DNA from: RYN-230 sp963793825
GTDB lineage: Bacteria > Actinomycetota > Actinomycetes > Streptosporangiales > Streptosporangiaceae
Length of the DNA: 64,000 bases
Reading direction: 5' to 3'
NCBI GenBank assembly: GCA_963793825.1
Contig: CAWCBE010000004.1
Coordinates: 33,440 to 97,439 of the forward strand
Shown here: in pieces, positions 1 through 7,466 of the stretch
Layout: the number at the start of each line of letters is the position of its first letter
Position numbering within the stretch: the stretch's first letter is position 1
Position numbers and translations under genes: made by a program
The notes under the pieces: model-generated
Seen by the model: only the letters and a program-made list of their open reading frames with translations
Database searches by the model: none
Told to the model about the DNA's origin: nothing

Positions 1-335
1 ACGACCCGGAATTCCGCCGGGGCGGCGACGCCTACCAGCGGTTCTGCGGGGATCCGGCGATCGCGCCGAACCCGAGCCTGGGCCCGCTCGACCAGCCGCC
101 GTACTACGCGGTGCAGGTCCTGGCCGGGACGATCGGGACCAAAGGCGGCCCGGTGACCGACGCCGACGGGCGGGTGCTGGACCGGGCTGGCCGGCCGGTT
201 CCCGGGTTGTACGCCGCGGGCAACGCCGCCGCGTTCTGGACGGCCGACGGCTATCCGGGCCCCGGCGCCACCCTGGCCGTCGGGATGACGATGGGTTACC
301 GCGCCGGGCGGCACGCCGCCCGGCACCGGCGCTGA
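1..335 (+). CDS. FAD-dependent oxidoreductase, C-terminal fragment (3-ketosteroid dehydrogenase/fumarate reductase type)
   Basis: The window begins inside this gene, so only the last 110 codons are seen (frame starts at base 3, TGA at 333-335). The visible part contains YYAVQVLAGTIGTKGG, then GLYAAGN and GYPGPGATLAVGMTMGYRAG. This is the usual end of FAD_binding_2 flavoproteins, where the substrate-binding cap returns to the FAD domain and GLYAAGN-like residues contact the flavin. Substrate (steroid, fumarate-like or other) cannot be judged from the fragment. It runs toward the convergent MFS gene, with only 8 bases between the two stop codons. Confidence 0.8.
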   Translation, partial: DPEFRRGGDAYQRFCGDPAIAPNPSLGPLDQPPYYAVQVLAGTIGTKGGPVTDADGRVLDRAGRPVPGLYAAGNAAAFWTADGYPGPGATLAVGMTMGYRAGRHAARHRR

Positions 336-343
336 GCCCGCCG

Positions 344-1630
344 TCAGGCCTGGTCCGCCGCCGGCCGCCGGGCCGCGCCGACCAGCCTGCGGCTCACCAG
401 CGCCACGATGGCCGCCAGCAGCGCCGCGAAACCGAGCACCGCGTACCGGGGTGACAGCAGCTGGGTGGCCAGGCCAAGTGCGACGACCGGCACCGCCAGC
501 CCGGTGTAGGCGGCCAGGAACAGCCCGGCCAGCGCCTCGCCCCTGGCCTCCGGCGGCGCGATGCCGATCACCGTGGTGACGCTGCCCTTGAACGCGGTCC
601 CCGCGCCGCCGCCGGCCAGCACCCCGCCGATGAGCAGCAGCGCCAGGCTGGCCAGCCACACCGCGGCGGTGATCAGCATCAGCCCGGCGACCAGCACCGC
701 CAGCCCGGCGGCCAGCTGCCGCCGCAGCGGCACCCGGCTGACCGCGATCTGGGCCACGGCCGCCGCGCCGAACACCGCGAACGTGGCCGCGCCCGCCAGC
801 GCGTGCGAGTGATCGTGCAGGGTGCCCGCGATGAACCCGGGCGCCAGCGATGTGAACAGGCCGAACAGGGCGAAGGTGGCCGCGGCCGCCGTCCCCGCGG
901 CGTAGAACAGCGGGCGCTGCTCGGCGGGGACCGACACCCGCTGCGGCCGGTAGCGGGGCCGGCGCTCCAGGCGCCGCACCGTCTCCGGGACCAGGGCCAG
1001 CCCGGCCAGGCCGAGCAGCATGAGCGCCTCGAACACCAGGTAGGGGACCTGCAGCGGGTCCCCGGCGTACTGGGCCAGCAGCCCGGCGACCAGCGGTCCC
1101 AGCCCCAGCCCGCCCAGGTTGGCGGCGGTGGCCGCGATCTCCGCGCGGCGCCGCGGCGGGCGGCCGGGACCGCCCGCATCCAGCTCGCTGAGGTAGGCGG
1201 TAGCCGTGGCGGTCAGCATGCCGATGCTGATGCCCGAGATGACCCGCCCGGTCAGCAGCCCGGCCACCGTGGGCCAGCACAGGAACAGCAGGCCGGACGC
1301 CACGTTGACGACGACCGCGGCCGCCGCCATCGGCCGCCGCCCGATCCAGTCGGACAGGTGCCCGGCCAGGAACAGGCTGGCCACCACCCCGACCGCGTAC
1401 GCGGCGAAGATCACGGTGACCATCAGCGGGCCGAACCCGTCCCGCGCCTCGTAGAGCACGTACAGCGGGGCCGGCACCGCGGAGAAGGCCATGGTGACCA
1501 GGAACACGAATGCCACCAGCCAGAACCGCTGGCTGCGGCGCGCGGGCGGGCTGCCGCCCGGCCGCCCCGGGCCGGCCCGCCGGTCCCGCGGGCCGCTGCC
1601 CATCCGGGCCAGCGGCGTCATTGCGCTCAT
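344..1630 (-). CDS. MFS family transporter
   Basis: A 428-residue integral membrane protein of the major facilitator superfamily, probably a proton-coupled exporter of a small molecule. After a basic Arg/Gly/Pro-rich N-terminus of about 35 residues there are roughly 12 hydrophobic segments. The diagnostic motif A between the second and third helices is present as GHLSDWIGRRP (about residues 90-100). ATG 1630 is chosen over GTG 1633 because AAGGAG lies seven bases upstream of it. The gene is divergent from a LysR regulator across about 110 bases, an arrangement that usually means the regulator controls the transporter. The substrate is not predictable. Confidence 0.88.
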   Translation of the reverse strand: MSAMTPLARMGSGPRDRRAGPGRPGGSPPARRSQRFWLVAFVFLVTMAFSAVPAPLYVLYEARDGFGPLMVTVIFAAYAVGVVASLFLAGHLSDWIGRRPMAAAAVVVNVASGLLFLCWPTVAGLLTGRVISGISIGMLTATATAYLSELDAGGPGRPPRRRAEIAATAANLGGLGLGPLVAGLLAQYAGDPLQVPYLVFEALMLLGLAGLALVPETVRRLERRPRYRPQRVSVPAEQRPLFYAAGTAAAATFALFGLFTSLAPGFIAGTLHDHSHALAGAATFAVFGAAAVAQIAVSRVPLRRQLAAGLAVLVAGLMLITAAVWLASLALLLIGGVLAGGGAGTAFKGSVTTVIGIAPPEARGEALAGLFLAAYTGLAVPVVALGLATQLLSPRYAVLGFAALLAAIVALVSRRLVGAARRPAADQA

Positions 1631-1739
1631 CACACGACTCCTTCACAAGGTGCTGACCTTTGCTAGCTTCCGCCGAGCCGGTCATCTATGCAAACGAAAA
1701 CTATTGCTAACCAGCATCTGGAAAAGAGATAATCAACGG
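1631..1739. promoter_or_regulatory. Divergent MFS/lysR intergenic control region
   Basis: This AT-richer stretch separates the two divergent start codons and must hold both promoters. It has two near-identical 9-mers, TTTGCTAGC (1659-1667) and ATTGCTAAC (1703-1711), and a CTAT-N11-CTAT direct repeat near 1686-1704. LysR proteins usually bind T-N11-A type sites in such intervals. Which element is the operator is inference. Confidence 0.35.
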
Positions 1740-2621
1740 GTGGAACTCCGGCATCTGCAGTGCTTCATCGCGGTCGCCGAGGAACTGTCGTTCACCCGGG
1801 CCTCGCGGCGGCTGCACATCGTCCAGTCCGGGGTGTCCAGCGCGATCCAGGCCCTGGAGCGGGAACTCGGCGCGGTGCTGTTCGACCGGGACCGGCACCG
1901 GGTCGCGCTGACCGACGCGGGCCAGGCCCTGCTGCCCGAGGCCCGCGCCACGCTGGCCGCGGCCCAGGCGGCCCAGGATGCGGTCGCCCAGGCCGGCGCG
2001 GGGCTGCGCGGCACCCTCACCGTCGGCACCATGACCTCCACCGGGCCGGTCGATCTGCCCCGGCTGCTCGGCCGGTTCCACGCGTCGCACCCCGAGGTCG
2101 CCGTGCACCTGCGCCAGGCCGCCTCCGGGTCCGACGGGCTGGCCCGCCAGGTCATCGCCGGCCAGCTCGACCTGGCCCTGCTGGCGCTGCCCGGCCAGCC
2201 GCCGGCCGGGCTGCGGCTGCGGCCGGTCAGCGAGGAGCGCCTGGTGCTCATCTGCGCTCCGGGCCATCCGCTGGCCGGGGAGCCGGCCCTCGAGCTGGCC
2301 CGGCTGGCCGGGGAGACTTTCGTGGACTTCCCGCCCGGCTGGGGGAACCGGACCGTGGCCGACCGCGCCTTCGCCGCGGCCGGGCTGGACCGCAACGTCC
2401 CGTTCGAGGTGGCCGACTTCGGGTCCGCGGCGGCCCTAGTCCGCTACGACCTGGGAGTGGCGTTCATCCCGGTCACGGCGGCCGGCGCATTCCCCGGGGT
2501 GTGCGCCGTGGAGCTGGCCGGCCCGGCCCTGACCTGGCGCCTGTCGGTCGCCACCCCGACTGCGCGGCGGCTGTCGGCGGCCGCCCGGGCCTTCCTGGGC
2601 GAGCTGCCTGGCGATCAGTAA
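1740..2621 (+). CDS. LysR family transcriptional regulator
   Basis: A 293-residue LysR-type regulator. The N-terminal winged helix-turn-helix is clear: VELRHLQCFIAVAEELSFT leads into ASRRLHIVQSGVSSAIQALE and LFDRDRHRVALTDAG, about residues 1-60. The rest is the periplasmic-binding-protein-like effector domain, starting near GTLTVGTMTSTG. GTG 1740 is chosen as start because LysR proteins begin directly with the E-L-R-x-L-x-x-F segment. The longer upstream open frame antisense to the MFS gene is non-coding. It probably regulates the divergent MFS gene and possibly the downstream aldo/keto reductase; its inducer is unknown. Confidence 0.9.
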   Translation: MELRHLQCFIAVAEELSFTRASRRLHIVQSGVSSAIQALERELGAVLFDRDRHRVALTDAGQALLPEARATLAAAQAAQDAVAQAGAGLRGTLTVGTMTSTGPVDLPRLLGRFHASHPEVAVHLRQAASGSDGLARQVIAGQLDLALLALPGQPPAGLRLRPVSEERLVLICAPGHPLAGEPALELARLAGETFVDFPPGWGNRTVADRAFAAAGLDRNVPFEVADFGSAAALVRYDLGVAFIPVTAAGAFPGVCAVELAGPALTWRLSVATPTARRLSAAARAFLGELPGDQ

Positions 2622-2779
2622 TCCCGATAACCGATGCACGTGATATCTATCACCAGCCGGGCATCTGGAGCCGGGCGGCACGGTTACCTCCCACGGGCCT
2701 GAACCACAGCAGGCAGCCCGAGCGGGCCTGGCCCGCACGCCGCCCCCGCGGGCACCGCCGACAACTGAGGAGTCTCAGA

Positions 2780-3643
2780 ATGCGCACCAGGACAATCGGC
2801 AGCACCACGGTCAGCGCGATCGGGCTGGGCGGCATGCCGATGTCGATCGAGGGCCGCCCGGACGAGGAGCGGTCGATCGCCACCATCCACGCTGCGCTGG
2901 ATGCCGGGGTGACCTTCATCGACACGGCCGACGCCTATCACCGCAGCGCTGGCGAGACCGGGCACAACGAGCGGCTCATCGCCAAGGCGCTGGCCAGCTA
3001 CCGCGGGGACACCAGCGATGTCCTGGTCGCCACCAAGGGCGGTCATGTGCGGCCCGGTGACGGCTCGTGGACGCTGGACGGCTCCCCCGCGCACCTGCGG
3101 GAGGCCGTGGAGGCGTCCCTGAAGGCACTCGGCACCGACGCCATCGGCCTCTACCAGTTCCACCGGCCGGACCCGGACGTCTCCTATGAGGAGTCCATCG
3201 GCACGCTCCGGGAACTGCTGGAGGACGGGAAGATCCGGATGGCCGGCATCTCCAACGCGTCCGTCGAGCAGATCGACATCGCCCGCCGGGTGCTGGGCGA
3301 GGGCAACCTGGCCAGCGTGCAGAACCAGTTCTCCCCCGCGTTCCGCTCCAGCCAGGCCGAACTGCGGCACTGCGCCGCCCTGGGCATCGCGTTCCTGCCG
3401 TGGAGCCCGCTCGGCGGGATCGGCCGGGCGGGCCAGCTGGGCAGCCACCACGCGGCCTTCGCCGAGGTCGCCGGGGCGCACGGCGTCTCGCCGCAGCAGG
3501 TCACGCTGGCCTGGATGCTGGCCCTGGCGCCGGTGGTCGTCCCGATCCCGGGGGCCAGCCGCCCCGAGTCGGTCACCGACTCGGCGAAGGCCGCTGACCT
3601 GGAGCTCACCCCGGACGAGGTGCAGCGGCTCAGCAACAACTGA
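2780..3643 (+). CDS. Aldo/keto reductase
   Basis: A 287-residue NADPH-dependent aldo/keto reductase with a complete (beta/alpha)8 barrel. The catalytic tetrad is visible as Asp48 and Tyr53 (FIDTADAY), Lys86 (VATKGGH) and His128 (YQFHRPD). The C-terminal NADP-binding segment IPGASRPESV is present. ATG 2780 follows GAGGAG at good spacing, so the long in-frame extension over the lysR gene is ignored. The gene has its own leader of about 160 bases after lysR and ends in a strong hairpin. Physiological substrate unknown; detoxification of carbonyls is a typical role. Confidence 0.92.
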   Translation: MRTRTIGSTTVSAIGLGGMPMSIEGRPDEERSIATIHAALDAGVTFIDTADAYHRSAGETGHNERLIAKALASYRGDTSDVLVATKGGHVRPGDGSWTLDGSPAHLREAVEASLKALGTDAIGLYQFHRPDPDVSYEESIGTLRELLEDGKIRMAGISNASVEQIDIARRVLGEGNLASVQNQFSPAFRSSQAELRHCAALGIAFLPWSPLGGIGRAGQLGSHHAAFAEVAGAHGVSPQQVTLAWMLALAPVVVPIPGASRPESVTDSAKAADLELTPDEVQRLSNN

Positions 3644-3651
3644 GCACCGGA

Positions 3652-3690
3652 TATGGCAGGCCCCCCATGAGAACTGGGGGGCCTGCCATA
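3652..3690 (+). terminator. Strong hairpin terminator after the aldo/keto reductase
   Basis: A perfect 16-bp stem (TATGGCAGGCCCCCCA, 3652-3667, with its complement at 3675-3690) encloses a 7-base loop, 9 bases after the stop codon. There is only a weak T-run afterwards, which is normal in actinomycetes. It could also stop the convergent small gene ending at 3714. Confidence 0.85.
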
Positions 3691-3713
3691 CGTCAGCCTG
3701 TTTGGTGTGCTGC

Positions 3714-4082
3714 TCAGCGGTCCATTCTGGGGTGGCGGTCATGTCGTCCACCACGAGCAGGCCATGCGGACGTTGCCACGCTGTGATTGCTCCGGCAAGA
3801 ACTAGCTGAGCCCGTTTTCCGTGCTGGCCGCGAGCCGGCATCCTGCCGCTGGCTGGCCGGTCCCCCCAGAACAGCCGCGCTCGTGCGCTTACCCCAGGTC
3901 AGCGACTCGACTGGGCCGTTGAACCAGTGGCCACGCGGGCACCGGATCTTGGCGCATTCCAGCGGCGCATCGGATGACCGGACGGTATACCGGTGCTCCA
4001 CCTCAGCCGGAAGCCCGCATCTCACCGCGCCATGCTTATCCATATACGCCGGGCAGTCCATGAAGATCATGTCGGCATCCAT
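3714..4082 (-). CDS. Small conserved actinobacterial protein of unknown function
   Basis: A 122-residue protein with no assigned function. ATG 4082 is preferred because GGGGGAT sits just upstream. The following segment MIFMDCPAYMDKHGAVRCGL, then RCPRGHWFNGPVESLTW, resembles a small family I recall from actinomycete genomes, with Cys pairs (DCPAY, RCGL, IRCP) that could bind metal. The family part is only about 65 residues. The remaining Arg/Ser-rich tail may be read-through past a lost stop, since its composition is unlike the first half. It is convergent with the aldo/keto reductase. Confidence 0.6.
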   Translation of the reverse strand: MDADMIFMDCPAYMDKHGAVRCGLPAEVEHRYTVRSSDAPLECAKIRCPRGHWFNGPVESLTWGKRTSAAVLGGPASQRQDAGSRPARKTGSASSCRSNHSVATSAWPARGGRHDRHPRMDR

Positions 4083-4307
4083 TACTATCCCCCATTCAGT
4101 CGATGCCCGCCCGCCGCGCGGGACGGGCATCTGGCCGCAGCACGCCCTGGCCCCTGCTGCCACCGGCGGCACGGCCCAGGCGGGGACCCGGGCAGGTCCA
4201 TACCGCCCCTACCGCCCATGGGCAAGAGCGTGCCAAGGTCGCCTTGCGCCGCGATTAAGGCGTGATTACCGGCGCCGGGCGACGCCCGCCGACCGGACCG
4301 CCCACTA

Positions 4308-4327
4308 CGGACGATCATGAACTGCTA
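4308..4327 (+). repeat. 20-bp direct repeat, copy 1
   Basis: CGGACGATCATGAACTGCTA; the same 20-mer with one mismatch recurs at 5186-5205. The two copies bracket the minus-strand RibD_C gene. Confidence 0.7.
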
Positions 4328-4377
4328 GACGACTGTGGCCGGCGCCCTGCTCCCATGCCCCGCCGTGCTGCCGTCTG

Positions 4378-5022
4378 TTACCGCCGGCTGAGGGTGAGGT
4401 GGGTGACGCCGCTAGGGCTGCTGGCGGCCTCGATCTGGAAGCGGTCTTCGAGCGCCTCCAGCCCATCCCAGAGCCGCTCCCCGCGGCCCAGCACGATGGG
4501 CACCACGACGATGTGCAGGTAGTCGATCAGGCCGGCGGCCAGGAACTCGCGGATAGTGGACGGGCCGCCGCCGATGCGGATATCCCGGCCAGCGGCAGCC
4601 TGGCGCGCCTGCGTAAGCGCCTGGGCGGGGCTGGCGTCGAGGAAGACAAACGTGGTACCGCCGTTCATCTGGACGGAGGGCCGGGGATGGTGGGTGAGAA
4701 CAAGAACCGGGGTATGGAACGGCGGGTTGTCTCCCCACCATCCGTTCCACTCCTGGTCCGGCCAGGGGCCGTGGTGGGGGCCGAACTTGCCCCGGCCCAT
4801 GATCTCGGCACCGATGCCCAGGTTCCAGGCGCTGGCAAACGCGTCGTCGATGCCGGTGCTGCCGCCGGGCTGGCCTTGCATGGCGTGGAACGTATGGGTC
4901 GCGAAAAACCACTCGTGCAGCCGGACCCCCGCATGCCCGAACGGGGCATCCAGGCTTTGCCCCTCCCCGGTGCCGAACCCATCCAGCGACACCGAGAAAT
5001 TGTGCACCCGGACTTGCGGCAC
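4378..5022 (-). CDS. Dihydrofolate reductase family protein (RibD C-terminal domain), copy 1
   Basis: A 214-residue cytosolic protein of the RibD_C/dihydrofolate-reductase-like fold, NADPH-dependent in characterised members. It has the strand-turn start NFSVSLDGF, the central GRGKFGP region, and the C-terminal nucleotide-binding part IRIGGGPSTIREFLAAGLID followed by VPIVLGRGERLW. GTG 5022 is chosen because AGGAGG lies five bases upstream; the longer frame has no such site. Family members of this stand-alone type are widespread in actinomycetes with mostly unknown substrates. A shorter relative lies at 5700-6266, and 20-bp direct repeats flank this copy. Confidence 0.85.
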   Translation of the reverse strand: MPQVRVHNFSVSLDGFGTGEGQSLDAPFGHAGVRLHEWFFATHTFHAMQGQPGGSTGIDDAFASAWNLGIGAEIMGRGKFGPHHGPWPDQEWNGWWGDNPPFHTPVLVLTHHPRPSVQMNGGTTFVFLDASPAQALTQARQAAAGRDIRIGGGPSTIREFLAAGLIDYLHIVVVPIVLGRGERLWDGLEALEDRFQIEAASSPSGVTHLTLSRR

Positions 5023-5185
5023 GATGACCTCCTGACACGATGCTTCACGGCGACCGGGACCATCTGGCGTGCCCGCCACCACTGACGACGATCCGCCCGG
5101 CCCAAAGTCATCGCCAGTGCCTGGCCGGTGACCGTCACCCGCTGCCGATCACCGGCGAGGGCCGCGATCGCCCGGCCGATCCCTC

Positions 5186-5205
5186 CGGACGATCATGAAA
5201 TGCTA
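5186..5205 (+). repeat. 20-bp direct repeat, copy 2
   Basis: CGGACGATCATGAAATGCTA, 19/20 identical to 4308-4327 and 878 bases downstream of it. It ends exactly where the truncated glycolipid-binding reading frame begins. Confidence 0.7.
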
Positions 5206-5206
5206 A

Positions 5207-5602
5207 CCGACCTTCTTCGAGGTCGTGTATTTCCAGGCCAGTGGCGGCGGCTGCCATATCGAGGGGTGGACCACCGCGATTGAGGACGGTGATACCTGGG
5301 CCGTTGAGTACGCCATACAGCCGGACAAGGGCTGGGCAACCCGCAGCGCACGGATACGCGGCCGGTCGCCGGCCGGGTTCTGCTCGACCCTGCTCGAGGC
5401 AGACGGTGCAGGCCGCTGGCTGGTTGACGGTGACATCGCGCCGCACCTCGACGGCTGCCTGGATGTGGACTTGGAGTCCTCTGCCATGACCAATGCGCTG
5501 CCCGTGCACCGGATGAGCCTGCCAGTGGCCGCCCGTGCAGATGTTCCCGCCGCGTACGTCCGCGCTGTCGGCCGGCGGGAACCGACGCAGGCCCGGCTCT
5601 AG
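5207..5602 (+). pseudogene. Truncated putative glycolipid-binding protein (DUF1089-like)
   Basis: The open frame (GTG 5225 is the only start; TAA at 5204 closes it upstream) encodes LLEADGAGRW, LDGCLDVDLESSAMTNALPV and PAAYVRAVG. These match the core of the putative glycolipid-binding family (PF06475 as I recall it). Whole members are near 180-190 residues. Here about 125 remain: the N-terminal strand with its usual Met is absent, and the protein stops before the C-terminal third. No ribosome binding site is seen. It is best read as a decayed remnant, possibly cut by the rearrangement that left the adjacent direct repeat. A short functional protein is less likely. Confidence 0.6.
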
Positions 5603-5699
5603 GAGCGATGGTAGTTGGCACCGGTGACTTTCCCGGTCTTGCTGAGTCCCTACGTGCACCAGCGCCGGGCTGGCGGCCCGGCGAGGGGAAGGAGCGCAC

Positions 5700-6266
5700 A
5701 TGGCAAGCAGTGTGATAGTCAACTTTTTCGTCTCGGTCAACGGGTGGGCCGGGTCGGACGGGCTGCCGGGATACTTCGGCTATCTGGGCCCAGAACTCCA
5801 GGAATGGATCATGGCGGAGCTGGCCGCACCACAGCTTGTGGTCATGGGGCGGCGTACCTACCAAGCTCTGGCGGGGCTCCCGGAGGAGGCGCATGGCAAG
5901 TCCTGGGGCCGGACAGCCGAGCTAGAAAAGGTCGTGTTTTCCCGTACGTTGACCCACGCGGCCTGGCCCAACACGCGGATCTGCAGCCGGGATCTTGTCG
6001 ATGAGGTCCGGGAAATGAAGGTCGGCGGCCACCTTCCATTGCGCATCTGGGGAAGCCTGTCCCTGGCCCGGCAGCTCATCAGGGCGGGCCTGGTGGACCG
6101 GCTGCGACTGATGACCTTTCCGCTGATGGCCGGGCCATCCGGGCGTGAGGCGGCCTTCGCGGACATGGCGTCCGCGGATCTTGAACTGGCTGGTCACCGG
6201 GTGCTGGATGGCCGGGTGCTCCTGGTGGAGTACCGGCCAACCGGTAAAGACATTCCACGTGCCTGA
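5700..6266 (+). CDS. Dihydrofolate reductase family protein (RibD C-terminal domain), copy 2
   Basis: A 188-residue relative of the 4378-5022 product. It starts MASSVIVNFFVSVNGWAG, where copy 1 has VRVHNFSVSLDGF, and carries VVMGRRTYQAL (the family M-G-R-x-T-Y/F signature), LRIWGSLSLARQLIRAGLVD and FPLMAGPSGRE. ATG 5700 has AAGGAG six bases upstream. A reductase acting on a pterin- or pyrimidine-like substrate is the family expectation, but no pathway genes are nearby. It ends 36 bases from the convergent EamA gene. Confidence 0.87.
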   Translation: MASSVIVNFFVSVNGWAGSDGLPGYFGYLGPELQEWIMAELAAPQLVVMGRRTYQALAGLPEEAHGKSWGRTAELEKVVFSRTLTHAAWPNTRICSRDLVDEVREMKVGGHLPLRIWGSLSLARQLIRAGLVDRLRLMTFPLMAGPSGREAAFADMASADLELAGHRVLDGRVLLVEYRPTGKDIPRA

Positions 6267-6302
6267 GCCCGAAGCAGGTCGGCAGGATCAGGCCAGCGGT
6301 GC

Positions 6303-7430
6303 CTACTCGCACCGGGACGGGGGATGTTCTGCCGGTTCCCTTGGGCAGGTCTGTCCCGCCGCGGCGGGGGCCGGGGACCCGCCATCTGGCTGGGCGGGGC
6401 GCAGCCCGAGGACGAGTCCGGCCGCGACCACGGCCAGGCCTGCCCAGACCAGCGGCCGTGGCGCCGGACCGCCCAGGCCGATCCCGGCCCCGGCGGCCGC
6501 CACCGGGGCCAGCCCGGTGAGCAGGCCCGCCCGGCCCGCCCCCAGCCGGCGGACGCTGGAGTACCACAGCACGAATGCCACCGCGGTCACCGCCACCGCC
6601 AGGTAGCCGTCGGCGAGCCAGTCGGCGGGCCGGAGCCGCAGCACGGCGCCCGGGCCTTCCCGGACCACCCCGATCGCGGCGAACAGGACCGCAGCCAGCC
6701 AGGTGGCGTGCACCGAGACACCTGCCGCCCCGAGCCGGCCGAGCACCGGCACGGCCAGCAGGGTGAAGCAGGCTTCGCAGCCCAGCACGACCGCGGCCCA
6801 GCCCAGGCCTGCGGCATCGGCGCGGCCCGCGCCCTGCACCAGGACGGCGCCGCAGGTGACCATGACTGCCGCCGCCACGACGGCGGGCCGGGGCCGGCTT
6901 CCTTCCAGCAGCGGGCCGCCCACCGCCAGCAGGGCCGGGACACTGGCCACCGCAACGCCCAGCACGGCCGGCTCGGCGTGCCGGGCGCCCATGACCAGTG
7001 CGACGTTGAAGAGCACCAGCCCGGTCACGGTCACCCCGAGCAGCCACAGCCACTCCACCCCGCGAGGCCGGGCCACCCGCTGCCCGGTCAGCCGCACGCA
7101 GCCGAGGAGCAGCAGGCACGCGGCGGCGTAGCGGGCAGCCTCGGCGGTGTACATCGGCGCCCCGGCCAGCACCCCGGAAACCGCCACGCTGCCGCCCACG
7201 AAAACCTGCGCCGCGGCCCCCGCGGCCACCGCGGCCCAGGCCCGCGGCATCCTCCCCGCGGGCACCCGCCCGGGCGCCTTCTCTGTGGGCAGCATCGCCG
7301 CCGCGGACGGCATCGCCCCGGGCCGCTGGCCACGGGCCGCGCCACGAGCGGCCGGGCCAGGGACGGGCGGCGTGGTGGGGGGGACACGGGCATCGGGCAC
7401 GACAGTGACGCTAAGCGCCTGGTGGTCCAT
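6303..7430 (-). CDS. EamA/DMT family transporter
   Basis: A protein of up to 375 residues with about ten hydrophobic segments in two EamA-type repeats, starting near AWAAVAAGAAAQVFVGGSVA. Such proteins export amino acids or other metabolites. The annotated GTG/ATG start at 7430 adds about 60 residues of Ala/Pro/Arg-rich sequence and overlaps half of an inverted repeat likely to be the MocR operator. A downstream Met (MPSAAAM or MPRAWAAV) may therefore be the true start. It is divergent from a MocR regulator, a pairing common in actinomycetes in which the regulator controls the exporter. Confidence 0.83.
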   Translation of the reverse strand: MDHQALSVTVVPDARVPPTTPPVPGPAARGAARGQRPGAMPSAAAMLPTEKAPGRVPAGRMPRAWAAVAAGAAAQVFVGGSVAVSGVLAGAPMYTAEAARYAAACLLLLGCVRLTGQRVARPRGVEWLWLLGVTVTGLVLFNVALVMGARHAEPAVLGVAVASVPALLAVGGPLLEGSRPRPAVVAAAVMVTCGAVLVQGAGRADAAGLGWAAVVLGCEACFTLLAVPVLGRLGAAGVSVHATWLAAVLFAAIGVVREGPGAVLRLRPADWLADGYLAVAVTAVAFVLWYSSVRRLGAGRAGLLTGLAPVAAAGAGIGLGGPAPRPLVWAGLAVVAAGLVLGLRPAQPDGGSPAPAAAGQTCPREPAEHPPSRCE

Positions 7431-7466
7431 CTAACAGGGCCATTAACTCAGGCCTATAGTGGACCA
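7423..7466. promoter_or_regulatory. Inverted repeat, probable MocR operator
   Basis: TGGTCCA at 7423-7429 and its exact complement TGGACCA at 7460-7466 flank the 30 bases between the two divergent genes. The second arm directly abuts the ATG of the MocR gene. MocR regulators typically bind such paired sites between themselves and their target. Function is inferred from position and symmetry. Confidence 0.5.

Noticed and set aside
5193..5894. A 233-codon minus-strand frame
   Set aside because: Overlaps the real plus-strand RibD_C gene and the glycolipid-binding relic; no family features.
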